Below are positions 29,031-38,726 of a DNA stretch of 64,000 nucleotides, piece after piece (positions within the stretch are counted from its first letter, which is position 1; each line of letters starts with the position of its first letter). The stretch is from Aphrocallistes beatrix. Its lineage: Eukaryota; Porifera; Hexactinellida; Sceptrulophora; Aphrocallistidae. The stretch lies in NCBI GenBank assembly GCA_963281255.1, contig OY725504.1, positions 3,286,001-3,350,000 of the forward strand, read 5' to 3'. The notes under the pieces were generated by a model. It ran no database searches. It was given only the letters and a program-made list of their open reading frames with translations, and had not been told where the DNA came from. Made by a program: the position numbers and the translations under genes.

Positions 29031-30563
29031 ATGATTCGCCGCTACTTAACACGATTTGATGACGTCATCTTCCATTCATACGACATGTCTGTCTCTTTAT
29101 CGCTGGTCGATGAGATAAGAAGGGCACTTCTCAACCATGATTTCAAGTTCTTACTCGACGCGACTACATATCTCATCGTGATGTACGGATCAGCTCGTGA
29201 ACTCGTCCGAGCGTTTATTCTTGAATCGATGAGATATTTCCGATTTCCACATAAGACCATAGAGAATTTGTTACACACGATTGATAAGAAGTCAAGCAAA
29301 ATCCATGCTACTCCGGTCCAACCGCCTCTTCTCTCTGAGCGAAGTCATTTCTTCATGAGCAGATCATCATGGACGAATTCCTATGAGTGTTTAACGAGGA
29401 ATTCTGATAAGCCCTACTTCAAAGAGTCTCCCATTCTGAATGCATATTCCGGTGTGCTGTGCTATCTCCTCTGGCAGAGGGAGAAAGTGAGAGAACGCGC
29501 CAAGTTGGGGCTGACTTCTTCCCTGGAGTTGTGGTTAGCAGAAGCGATAAGCTACTTCAACACGCTCTATGCTGCCCCTGGTATCTGGGATGTTCCTCTA
29601 TTCATCCATTTGCAACTACTCACTAAAGAGAAAAAAGATTATTCATCCGCGTTGAAAAAGGCAGAGGAGAATCTGAAGACAAATGAGCAGGATCTGAATG
29701 CTTGGATTGCTCTTGCTGAGTTTTACATATTCCTAGAGACTAATGAATCAGTTCTGTTTGATTCTGATACACTCGTAAAAGCGCTGACACGAATACATTA
29801 CTTCGACCCGTCTAATCATCTAATGATAGATCTATGCCAGCAGACTGGGATCAGTGAAGAATCTTCTAACTTCATAGTCGCTGTCTCGATGGCTTACTTG
29901 GATTATCCGTGTAATAAACTCGAGTATTTGATGTGGGAGTGTTTGTACGGAGCTCTCACTGAGTTGAGTAACAAAGGATTTGAGTGTGTATTGACGCAGG
30001 AATGGGAGCATAGGAAGACTTGGTGGAGACCTTTACACTTTAGTCTGGTTGAATTAGGTGTGAAATTCCGCACGAACCCAATGCTATACTGTTATAAAGC
30101 GCTTGTCCTGAATACTCTGGAGTGGGGAGAGGGATGTCCTTATGCTATGAAAGCTAAAACACTTCTCAGTGAATTGGGCGATATCGATTATCGATTAGAG
30201 TGCTATGCTAAACTGGATAACTTGACTATAGAAGATTTTGGGACGGAGGATTTTGAGGATTTTGAGGAGGATACTTCATGTGTTGTGTTTGATTTCTCGA
30301 ATGATCTGACTGAGATGGCTGAAGAGATTGATATGACTGAAGACGTGGAGCTAGACCCAATCCCTCTAGCCGAACGGACGCAGTTTTTTGAACAAGAAGA
30401 CCTCGCTTCCTATTGCTACATCTCGGACCAATGCTTGATGAAACAGGAATTAGAGAGACTATACTATTTGAGAGGGTTTAGAGGAGTAGAAGAACTGGAA
30501 AGTAATTCGAAGAAACATAAATCAGACACGGACTGTGAATCAGAACATTCAGATAGCTCTTGA
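29031..30563 (+). CDS. TAF1A: TAF1A (TAF(I)48), SL1 subunit of RNA polymerase I
   Basis: Single-exon, 510 residues from the ATG at 29031; the frame extends three codons further to a TTG only. TAF1A is part of the TBP complex SL1, which loads RNA polymerase I at the rDNA promoter. The match rests on PGIWDVPLFIHLQLL in the middle and EWEHRKTWWRPLHFS followed by LNTLEWGEGCPY, counterparts of the PGVWDPFVKSYVEML and EW..RKNWWPGFHFS blocks of vertebrate TAF1A. The rest is helical, TPR-like. An acidic tail (about 400-510, FEDFEEDTS and TEDVELDP) extends beyond the human protein (450 residues). It lies 161 nt after TELO2 and 247 nt before the NACHT/ROCO gene, on the same strand. Confidence 0.82.
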   Translation: MIRRYLTRFDDVIFHSYDMSVSLSLVDEIRRALLNHDFKFLLDATTYLIVMYGSARELVRAFILESMRYFRFPHKTIENLLHTIDKKSSKIHATPVQPPLLSERSHFFMSRSSWTNSYECLTRNSDKPYFKESPILNAYSGVLCYLLWQREKVRERAKLGLTSSLELWLAEAISYFNTLYAAPGIWDVPLFIHLQLLTKEKKDYSSALKKAEENLKTNEQDLNAWIALAEFYIFLETNESVLFDSDTLVKALTRIHYFDPSNHLMIDLCQQTGISEESSNFIVAVSMAYLDYPCNKLEYLMWECLYGALTELSNKGFECVLTQEWEHRKTWWRPLHFSLVELGVKFRTNPMLYCYKALVLNTLEWGEGCPYAMKAKTLLSELGDIDYRLECYAKLDNLTIEDFGTEDFEDFEEDTSCVVFDFSNDLTEMAEEIDMTEDVELDPIPLAERTQFFEQEDLASYCYISDQCLMKQELERLYYLRGFRGVEELESNSKKHKSDTDCESEHSDSS

Positions 30564-30810
30564 GAGGTAAATTCAATTTCATTATTTGTATGCATTTAGT
30601 CGTTTCCTTTATCAATGTTGCCATTAGATAAATTTCCCTTTGTTATTCTGATATACTTTCACTTTTATAACTACCAGACACAATTGTGCGAAGTAAAACA
30701 GACCGATAAAAATTTAAGCATCGATTTATTTTAATATTAATAATAATTTACGGTACCTCTGACTCTATGTCCTTGATTGGAAATATTAGATCGGATAGCT
30801 GCTGGTGTTA

Positions 30811-33800
30811 ATGTCTCGATCCAAAGCTTCAGATCTCCGTTCGGAAGCTTGGACCTCGCTAAGCAGATGCTACCTCTATATAACTTCTAAAATACGACTG
30901 CAGCAAAGTAGTAGGTACACTCACAACCTCAACGATATATACTCTCCTCTAGTTATCACCGAGAATCCTATCTTATCCAGTCATCATAATTCCATATCAG
31001 ATCGAATTGAGAATGTTTTTCCGCTTGAAGAAGTGATACTAAAAACTCCGTCCCAACTCTACCTAGCTCTCGGACAGATCGGCACTGGGAAAACTTGGCT
31101 GGGAAGGCACATAGCTTCCACGTGGTCGAGTGATTTAGTAAACGAAGGGAAGAGCATTCTAATTTACATCGACTGTGAAATACCCGAGGTGAAATATGGA
31201 GTTGACATCTTGAATATCATGTCTTCTCTACCGATGAAAGAAAATTCAGCTTTTATGACCTTTTTCGAACAAGAAATGAGAAAAGACGGTCGTGATTTCA
31301 TCTTCATAATAGACGGATATGACGTAATACTACGGAGCTCTCCGAATAATCCATTAAAACAAATCATTGAGAGAAATTTGTTCGCGAAATCCACCGTCTT
31401 AGTGTTGTCCCGTCCATGCTTACATTTCTACGAATCAAATGAGATTTATTCAGAATATAAGCAACTTGAAGTTTTAGGTTTTTCAAGCAGAAGCTGCATT
31501 GAATATTTTACTAAAACTTCCATGAAATTCTTTAATGGGTCTCAGGTCCTGTTTTCTTTTTTGAACCTCTTTCCGGACCTAAAAATTATCGCACGATACC
31601 CTATTTTCGCATACGCGATTATTAAAAAAATAATTCGTTATGAAATTTTTGAGTATTTTTTCCTCCTTGAAGCTGCAATGAAGGATATGCTCGTTTCAAT
31701 AATGAATCAGCAGCTGTCTCACTATCTGACTGGGGACATCAAATCGCACCACTTGACTATTGTTAACCTTAACACAATACCAAGTGTGAGGAAAAAATCA
31801 CTGGAAAACTTGTATAAAATTGCATTCGAGACTTTCTCTGTTCCGACTCGTATTGTACAAGAAGATATCACGACGTTTCGTGAGGGGTTCGCACCTGATG
31901 GGTTGGGGCTATTCCATACCTCTTTTGTACCACATGGTAATGGGTGGAAGAAGCAGTTAAGTTTCGTACACTCTGTTATACAAGAATTTCTCGCTTCTCA
32001 ACATCTTAAAATGATTGATACATCTGCGAATAATTACTTTAAGTCCATACTTCCTTTCTTGCAGAGAGAACCGATACCGTACTATTTCATCCTTGGTTGC
32101 AAAAAGGATATTTTGATAAATGAGAAAGAGAAAGATATTATTGGATATTTTCAAGACAAAAAGGAACAGTCCATACCAGAATTCGCTCTCGTTCTTAACA
32201 TGTTAATTGATTACGGTTTTTTACAAACGGCTCAGCAATATTTTCCAATATTATTTCCTAAAAACAAAATTGAAATATCAGATTATCCGATGAATGGATG
32301 GTTGTTGCGTGGCGTTTCTTTCTTTCTGAACAAGTTCACCGATATAACTGCTCTGTACCTCGTAAACTGTTCTGTAACAGACCAAACTTTGCATATTCTT
32401 CTTGATACGATTAACTCTAATTCTAAGGTTGAATTTATAAGCTTAGAGAACAATGCACTCACTGATGCGTCTGTCTCGCTGATACGAAACGCTTTTCAGT
32501 CAAGTTTATCCTTTTTAAAGAAACTTGACTTGAGTAATAACTCAATAAGCACCAGTCATGTAATCACACTCGAATCAGATTTCCCTCATATTGAGTTTAT
32601 TTCTCAGCAATCCATCCCACAGGAGATCCTGAATCGAGGCAGGGAATTTGTTGAGGAGTATAGAAGGGCTTGTAATGAAGGCAGTCAACAGATTAAGTTT
32701 TTCAGACTTATGGTAGTAGGTTCTGAGGGAGTCGGCAAAACAAGTTTATTAAAAGCATTGAGAGACCAACCTTTTGAGGAGAAAGAAACATCAACAAATT
32801 TCATCGAAAAAACTGACATTACTATCACTGAACTCAGTAACGACTGGAGTCAAAATCTAAGTTTTAAGGAGAGACTGAAAGAGACACGGGATGACATTCT
32901 TGCCCACATAACTGTTAAACGTGTTAAATCCTTGACAAACCTATCTAATATACAAGATACGGATTTAAAGGATTTTATAATGCAACCTTCAAGTCCTGAT
33001 AAAGTCGATAGTGACGAAATCGTGTTTGAACCCATTGTACAGGCTGATAGTCTCTCTAAACCAGATCTTGGTGAAGAAATAAAACTCGAAAGTATCGAAA
33101 CACCTACAACTCCTCCAATTTTAAATGGATCTCAGTGTGATGTTGATTCCTCACCAAATACTCCGATTGAAGTATGTGCCCCCCCTAGTGCAGTTGAAAT
33201 TGAATGTGAACCTGTACCGACACTTCCCAGTATCAGTTTAGAGGATGTAGATACAGGTGTGAAAGTAGCGGACATTAAGAATGAACCTCCGGTAACTTCA
33301 AACTTACAGTTAGCCAGTTTACCTCTGAAGAATATTCAAGATCACTGGAGCAACCAACGTGCCCTGTCTCCGATCGAGTTTTTCACAGTGTGGGATTTGG
33401 CTGGGCAATCTTATTTTTTTTGCATGCACTCCCTCTTTTTAACACCTCGAGCTGTCTACATATTACCAGTCGATCTATCCGTCGATCTGAAGGGGCTAGT
33501 AGCTCAGCGGGAGAGGGAGACGGGTAGGTTGGACAGGAGAGAGATAAAAGGGAAAGTGACACATCTCGACATTATCCAGTACTGGATAATGACAATCTAC
33601 TCTGTTGCTCGCTCTGCGGCTAGTGACGTGTACGAGTGCAAGTCCAGGATTATAATTGTGTTCACCAAATCTGATCGCGTTGATAATGCTGTCGAGAAAG
33701 CTGCGAATGATTTCAAGTTAATCACAGATTCGCTCGCGCGAAAGAGCAACTGTCTATCGATTGTAGATACAAAGTTCCATATTGTGAGTGCTAAGGACAG

Positions 33801-36018
33801 AAGTATCGATATGTTTGTCCAGGTAAAGAGAGCCATCCATGATAATGCGGAGCAAATCGGTTTCGATCACGCGTTACCTGTGAGGTGGTTAGATTTCGCA
33901 TTGTGTATACTGTCTAAGCAAAATCCTGTGATAGGTAAGGCGGAGATAACGAAAATCGCGAGTGACACGCATTGCTCCCAGGATTATGCCGAAATTTTGC
34001 AGCTTTTTCACTCGATAGGCGTATTTTTCTTCAGAAAAAATATCCTAGTTAAATCGCTACAGAACTTATTGGATATAATTTTTCACATTGTCTCACCCAT
34101 GAACTGTTTAAACTTAATCAATTCCACACATAAAATCGCAAAAAGTAAACACAAACAAGAGCATTTCAAACAAGACCTTGATAAAGCGGAGAAGAAAGCC
34201 ATTCTAACAGACGATATCTTGAACGTAATCTTGCAACATAACAGCCTCACAGATGTCAAGTATGAGATAGTACAGCTCTTAGAAGAGTTTGGTGTGATGC
34301 TGTTCAAGCATGGACATGGAAGGCATCAAGAGCACTATATCCCTTATTTATTCTTGGAAGATATATCAACCATATATCAACCTGAATCTACGGATTTGGT
34401 GATCTTCATCTACTTCCCAGATTACCAAGTACCTACTTCTTTCTACTTCGCACTGCTGTCTCTATGCCTGAGCCAAATTTGTAATGTTAAGTCATCCAAA
34501 TCGTATAGAAATGAACCTAAACTTGCATTTGACTGTGTAAAATTTCAGTGGGAAAACAAACTCACCTGTATCATTGATTTCACCGAGCATCAGCCGTATA
34601 TTCGTATAATATTCCAGGACATCGAATATTCTAACGTAGAGACAAGCTCTAAAATGTTTTCCGTCATCTTCACGTTACAGAAATGGATTGTACATATACA
34701 GCGTGAATTAATTTTAGCTGGGAAACTCGCGAAAATTGTGCTCAACTGCCCGTGTAATTCGTTCTCGCATACCCTTAGACCATGTGTATATTTCGAAACA
34801 TTCTTAAAGCAGTCAGCTTTGGAGACGCACTTCTATTGTAAAGTTAAACAGACCTATTTCCCGTGGAGGTTTTTCAACAAGCTACTCCCCTTCAAGTATG
34901 TCCCGCCCGAATTGGGACTAACGTTTCTAGAAAAGTTTCATAATCATGTCGTGCAGAAATTAGATCTAGAACCGATTTTAGAAAACCTGTTTGAAGAGGG
35001 GCTAGTTAACGGCGAAGAGTTAGCGCAAATTTACCAGTTGGAAGACAAGGAGAAAGTTGATGTTTTGTTGCAAAATTTTCCTAACAAAGGAAAAGAATGG
35101 GCGCACAAATTTTACAGAGTTTTAAAATCTAGAAATGAAAATCACGAAATAAGATCTCTCTTCGAATCATTCATTATCGAATCTCTCTATTCTGAAATTC
35201 CCAAAGGTGAAGATCTTGATTTCGGGCGATACCCCATTCTAAACAATCCCTGCGGAATTTGTCTCATAATCCATATCGAAAACTTTGATGATAACTCTAA
35301 GAGACGAGGCTCTCACATTGATTTTCTCAACTTGAAAGAAACCTTTGAGAATATGAACTTCTTAATTTACGCTTACGAAGACTTGACTAAACTTGAAATC
35401 CGTAAATTATTGAACAATATTCGTTCTATGGACCACTCGGCTTTTGACACATTTTTCTGCATAATAATGTCCCATGGTGATGAAGAAGATGGGATTTACA
35501 CAAGAGACATGCTTACTATCAAGAAAGAGACCATCATGAATCCGTTCACTGCAGATGAATGCCCTAGTTTAGCCGGCAAACCGAAAGTATTTATTATCCA
35601 GGCTTGTAGAGGACAGAGACAGGACCAAGGCTTTGAGTTAGCTGCTAAAACTGATCTCTCTGAAGGTCCGGATAAACCCGAACCAGTTCAAACAGACGAC
35701 CTACCGAGTTTACCAAATGTCAAACCGAATGAATTTAACTTATCTTCCCCTCAAGAGGGACAAAAAAAAGTCGCCAATTACGCAGATTTCTACATTGCAC
35801 AAGCCACTGTGAAAGGTTACGTGTCGTATCGTTATACGACGAAAGGAAGTTTGTTTATCAGTGCTTTTTGTTCCGTGCTAAAATCCGCGAGGTACCATCA
35901 CCATTTGGTGGATATTATGATCGAAGTGCGTAGGAGGGTATCGATGGTGGATGTGAATAATAACATTCAGTGTCCAGAGGCAACTGATACGTTCACAAAG
36001 CAATTGTATCTATTCTGA
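30811..36018 (+). CDS. NACHT-LRR-ROC-COR-CARD-caspase protein (single chain)
   Basis: A 1735-residue single-exon gene; ATG at 30811 (the frame extends two codons to a GTG). Order: NACHT NTPase with Walker A GQIGTGKT (88-95) and Walker B FIFIIDGYD (about 168); leucine-rich repeats (about 520-585, LENNALTD, LKKLDLSNNSIS); Roc GTPase with P-loop GSEGVGKT (637-644), DLAGQ (862-866) and TKSD (952-955), and a 115-residue acidic insertion between G1 and G3; COR domain (from about 1023); a helical CARD-like domain (about 1367-1450, LEPILENLFEEGLVNGEEL...FPNKGKEWAHKFYRVL); a caspase (about 1480-1735) with histidine in IIMSHGDEEDG (H1555), cysteine in QACRG (C1599), P1-pocket arginines in KRRGSH and YVSYRYTTKGS, and an Asp-containing linker between large and small subunits. 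Nucleotide sensing could drive CARD oligomerisation and caspase activation in cis. Domain calls are firm except CARD (likely). The trigger is unknown. Confidence 0.9.
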   Translation: MSRSKASDLRSEAWTSLSRCYLYITSKIRLQQSSRYTHNLNDIYSPLVITENPILSSHHNSISDRIENVFPLEEVILKTPSQLYLALGQIGTGKTWLGRHIASTWSSDLVNEGKSILIYIDCEIPEVKYGVDILNIMSSLPMKENSAFMTFFEQEMRKDGRDFIFIIDGYDVILRSSPNNPLKQIIERNLFAKSTVLVLSRPCLHFYESNEIYSEYKQLEVLGFSSRSCIEYFTKTSMKFFNGSQVLFSFLNLFPDLKIIARYPIFAYAIIKKIIRYEIFEYFFLLEAAMKDMLVSIMNQQLSHYLTGDIKSHHLTIVNLNTIPSVRKKSLENLYKIAFETFSVPTRIVQEDITTFREGFAPDGLGLFHTSFVPHGNGWKKQLSFVHSVIQEFLASQHLKMIDTSANNYFKSILPFLQREPIPYYFILGCKKDILINEKEKDIIGYFQDKKEQSIPEFALVLNMLIDYGFLQTAQQYFPILFPKNKIEISDYPMNGWLLRGVSFFLNKFTDITALYLVNCSVTDQTLHILLDTINSNSKVEFISLENNALTDASVSLIRNAFQSSLSFLKKLDLSNNSISTSHVITLESDFPHIEFISQQSIPQEILNRGREFVEEYRRACNEGSQQIKFFRLMVVGSEGVGKTSLLKALRDQPFEEKETSTNFIEKTDITITELSNDWSQNLSFKERLKETRDDILAHITVKRVKSLTNLSNIQDTDLKDFIMQPSSPDKVDSDEIVFEPIVQADSLSKPDLGEEIKLESIETPTTPPILNGSQCDVDSSPNTPIEVCAPPSAVEIECEPVPTLPSISLEDVDTGVKVADIKNEPPVTSNLQLASLPLKNIQDHWSNQRALSPIEFFTVWDLAGQSYFFCMHSLFLTPRAVYILPVDLSVDLKGLVAQRERETGRLDRREIKGKVTHLDIIQYWIMTIYSVARSAASDVYECKSRIIIVFTKSDRVDNAVEKAANDFKLITDSLARKSNCLSIVDTKFHIVSAKDRSIDMFVQVKRAIHDNAEQIGFDHALPVRWLDFALCILSKQNPVIGKAEITKIASDTHCSQDYAEILQLFHSIGVFFFRKNILVKSLQNLLDIIFHIVSPMNCLNLINSTHKIAKSKHKQEHFKQDLDKAEKKAILTDDILNVILQHNSLTDVKYEIVQLLEEFGVMLFKHGHGRHQEHYIPYLFLEDISTIYQPESTDLVIFIYFPDYQVPTSFYFALLSLCLSQICNVKSSKSYRNEPKLAFDCVKFQWENKLTCIIDFTEHQPYIRIIFQDIEYSNVETSSKMFSVIFTLQKWIVHIQRELILAGKLAKIVLNCPCNSFSHTLRPCVYFETFLKQSALETHFYCKVKQTYFPWRFFNKLLPFKYVPPELGLTFLEKFHNHVVQKLDLEPILENLFEEGLVNGEELAQIYQLEDKEKVDVLLQNFPNKGKEWAHKFYRVLKSRNENHEIRSLFESFIIESLYSEIPKGEDLDFGRYPILNNPCGICLIIHIENFDDNSKRRGSHIDFLNLKETFENMNFLIYAYEDLTKLEIRKLLNNIRSMDHSAFDTFFCIIMSHGDEEDGIYTRDMLTIKKETIMNPFTADECPSLAGKPKVFIIQACRGQRQDQGFELAAKTDLSEGPDKPEPVQTDDLPSLPNVKPNEFNLSSPQEGQKKVANYADFYIAQATVKGYVSYRYTTKGSLFISAFCSVLKSARYHHHLVDIMIEVRRRVSMVDVNNNIQCPEATDTFTKQLYLF

Positions 36019-36440
36019 AAAACGTGTTATTTTAGCCTATATAGTATGTTTGTATTTACTGAGTTTATATATCCTTTCATAGTAAATTTTAGTGATGTCC
36101 TTATATGGAGATGCCATTATGGTATGGTGGTGTATTATCTTCAGTACTCGCAAACGCTCCGGCCATTCATAATATAAAGCAACTTCATAATTTCACACCT
36201 TTTAAAAGTTATAATTTAAGAATTGATGACCCCTCAATGGTTTATATCCTATACTGTATTTCACACTTAATGACCTGAAACGTGAATATTTAATAATATA
36301 GGTACTTGCACTTTCCATCTATCGATTAAAATATTTTCAAGAACTTAATTAAAATGACAAATTTTGGTAGACATTTAAGTGCAATAATTATAGTCATTAA
36401 TTTAACATTATGTTTGTATAGACTAATTTTCCTTGTTAGC
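36019..36440. other. Gap upstream of SNRPG
   Basis: No gene seen. The SNRPG frame is open back to an ATG at 36354, but that 29-residue hydrophobic leader has no counterpart in Sm proteins, and CCTTGTTAG ends one nt before the ATG at 36441. The leader is read as intron or untranslated sequence. Confidence 0.5.
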
Positions 36441-36680
36441 ATGAGCAGCAAAGCCCATCCTCCCGAACTGAAGAAGTACTTAGAGAAGCGTATCTCAGTG
36501 AAGATAGAGCGAGGTAGGCATGTGACTGGAATCCTTCGAGGATTTGACCCTTACATGAATATAGTGCTTGAAGATACGGTCGAGGAGATTTCCAACACTG
36601 AACGTAACGGTATCGGGATGGTAGTGATCAGGGGGAACAGTATTGTCATGATAGAAGCACTCGAGAAGATTAACATGTAA
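36441..36680 (+). CDS. SNRPG: Small nuclear ribonucleoprotein G (Sm G)
   Basis: 79 residues starting [17 protein letters not shown], the normal size (human 76). SmG is one of seven proteins forming the Sm ring on U1, U2, U4 and U5 snRNAs. Sm1 motif: [18 protein letters not shown]; Sm2 motif: [16 protein letters not shown], with the RGNS loop that contacts RNA. The start at 36441 is chosen because it matches the family N-terminus and because an acceptor-like site lies one nt upstream. It lies 130 nt before GPAA1 on the same strand. Confidence 0.95.
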   Translation: MSSKAHPPELKKYLEKRISVKIERGRHVTGILRGFDPYMNIVLEDTVEEISNTERNGIGMVVIRGNSIVMIEALEKINM

Positions 36681-36810
36681 CTTTATGTATTTTATTAGTG
36701 CTAGCTTGCTATACAATGAACTCAGATTGTCTATCAGTCACGTACATTATGCAATTAGTAATTTAACGATCTTTTTTTTCAATGTGTTTATTTAGGAATT
36801 TAGCTCGAAA

Positions 36811-38538
36811 ATGCAGAATTTATCTAATATCGGCACAGGTTCAGTAAGATTCTTCCAGAAACTCGTGAAGTTATTGATACCTCTGAACATTATCCTTTTG
36901 TCCATCGGGACAATTTGGCTATTCCTCCTACCATTGGACGACTACAACTCCAAATGCTACTTATCTGAAAATGCACTGTTAGTTGGATTGGTCGATTTGA
37001 AGTTTAATAAAGATTTCTTTGACGCTAAAAAGTATCTTAAAAATAAATTAGACACCAATATACACGAAATCACTAGGAATTATTTCGACGAGTTGCAGTT
37101 CGACATTGCACAACAGAATTTTTCTGTTAATTTGCCACATTATTCAATTGAATCAGGTCTCAATACTTTCGGTTTATTTCATGCTTACAGATCAGCTAAT
37201 GTTGAAACTCTCGTACTCCACATATCAGCCAATAACACCGACCTCAGAAATAATCCCAGATCTCTGACAAATATCGCGCTTTTTCTCGGTTTAGCGAAGT
37301 ATTTTTCGCGTCAAAATTATTGGTCCAAAGATATCCTCTTTCTAATGACTTCACATGAAAGTGTTGGAGTGCAGGCCTGGCTACAGCGATATTTGGGACT
37401 GGAAAGTAATTCAAAGATTTTGACAAGTCAAACGATTAGCATTCATCCAACCAACATAATCGGTATGATTTCATTCGATATAAAGTCAGAATACTTCCAC
37501 TCGATACGTATTAAGATGGAGGGAGTTAATGGGATGCTCCCAAACTTAGATTTATTTAACATAATTTCATTTGTCGGCACCAGACAGAACTATATTCCTA
37601 CCCAATACACTCCAGTTAGGCGATTAGAGTATGATGAATTATTGCATAACACACTCACTATGGCTTGGAATCAGGTGCTCGGTATGCCCACTGGTCCCCA
37701 TGGTCCGTTCCTCCATTATGGAATACAGGGGCTTACACTGGAAGCAGTGGTTGACCCAAGTTACAAACACCACGATGGATTCTCACCCGTACAACTCGGT
37801 AATGTTGTGGAATCGTATATGCGGAGTCTGAATAATCTCCTCGAAACTTTGCACCAATCGTACAATTTCTATCTTCTACCTGGGAATGACCATTTCATAT
37901 CCATTGGCCTCTACATCCCTCCTCTGGTGTGTATTCTAGCACCTCTTATTATCAGAGCCATTGTCCTATGGGTATCATACCAGTACCCGTGGTTAACTAG
38001 GCCGGATTTCCCTACAGACAATGATGAACTAACAATCAAACTATTACAGACAAAACCGATTCCCGTACAAACGCTTGCTATTACGTTAGTTGCCTATGTT
38101 GCTGTAGGATTTCTTACTTACATCCAACGAAATTCCTATCTATTCCCAGGATTTCCATATTCACTTGTTCTTACAACTTTTTTACTAACATTCCGGTATA
38201 TGACTCCTGTCACTAAGGAGAATGCACCCTTTCTCCAATCGGTTTTGTTGATACTACTCAACCTGTCAACAATCGCAATTTCGATCGTTAACTTCTCTCT
38301 AGCAATAGTGTTTTCATTCCTCTTAACGCTTTTCATCAACATCCCTCGTTTAATCCCGATTATCCTCCCAATACTGATTCTACTACCTTCGTTCCCCTGG
38401 ATCCACCCAAGTGTTTCTTACATTCAGGCTCTCTACACAGATTATGAAATTAGCCACTTTATCTATCAAGGTTGGGGGTTTAGTGCGATATTTTTAATTA
38501 TAGTGCCTTTGTTCATATACAAGGATGGTTCGAATTGA
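36811..38538 (+). CDS. GPAA1: GPAA1 (Gaa1), GPI transamidase subunit
   Basis: Single-exon, 575 residues (human 621). GPAA1 is an ER multi-spanning subunit of the GPI transamidase that attaches GPI anchors to proteins. An N-terminal membrane segment (PLNIILLSIGTIWLFLL) is followed by the lumenal M28-peptidase-like domain: YLSENALLVGLVD, TFGLFHAYRSANVETLVLH, SRQNYWSKDILFLMTSHE, then GPHGPFLHYGIQGLTLEA. At least five hydrophobic helices follow after about 365. The family signature NYWSKDI(L/V)FL is clear. The ATG lies 15 nt after a TTTATTTAG site. Confidence 0.93.
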   Translation: MQNLSNIGTGSVRFFQKLVKLLIPLNIILLSIGTIWLFLLPLDDYNSKCYLSENALLVGLVDLKFNKDFFDAKKYLKNKLDTNIHEITRNYFDELQFDIAQQNFSVNLPHYSIESGLNTFGLFHAYRSANVETLVLHISANNTDLRNNPRSLTNIALFLGLAKYFSRQNYWSKDILFLMTSHESVGVQAWLQRYLGLESNSKILTSQTISIHPTNIIGMISFDIKSEYFHSIRIKMEGVNGMLPNLDLFNIISFVGTRQNYIPTQYTPVRRLEYDELLHNTLTMAWNQVLGMPTGPHGPFLHYGIQGLTLEAVVDPSYKHHDGFSPVQLGNVVESYMRSLNNLLETLHQSYNFYLLPGNDHFISIGLYIPPLVCILAPLIIRAIVLWVSYQYPWLTRPDFPTDNDELTIKLLQTKPIPVQTLAITLVAYVAVGFLTYIQRNSYLFPGFPYSLVLTTFLLTFRYMTPVTKENAPFLQSVLLILLNLSTIAISIVNFSLAIVFSFLLTLFINIPRLIPIILPILILLPSFPWIHPSVSYIQALYTDYEISHFIYQGWGFSAIFLIIVPLFIYKDGSN

Positions 38539-38726
38539 TTAAATTTCTTTGTTAAATAATTAATTAGATGGATATTATGCTTAAACCCTAACATATGCTT
38601 AGATTACTTTTCTCTTAATTTACAAAGAAATTTAATTCAAGATAGCATGTGTGAATAATTTTTGTGGGTAGATTCCTAAATGCACCATTGTTTTAAATCA
38701 GGACAACTGTTCCGAGCAAGATTACC

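Noticed and set aside
30811-36018. The possibility that the NACHT/ROCO/caspase gene is two or three adjacent genes
   Set aside because: There is no stop, intron signal or acceptor-like ATG context between the domains, and the frame is continuous for 5.2 kb. Transcript data are still needed.
36354-36440. Hydrophobic N-terminal extension of SNRPG
   Set aside because: Sm proteins have no such leader, and a pyrimidine-rich acceptor ends directly before the internal ATG.
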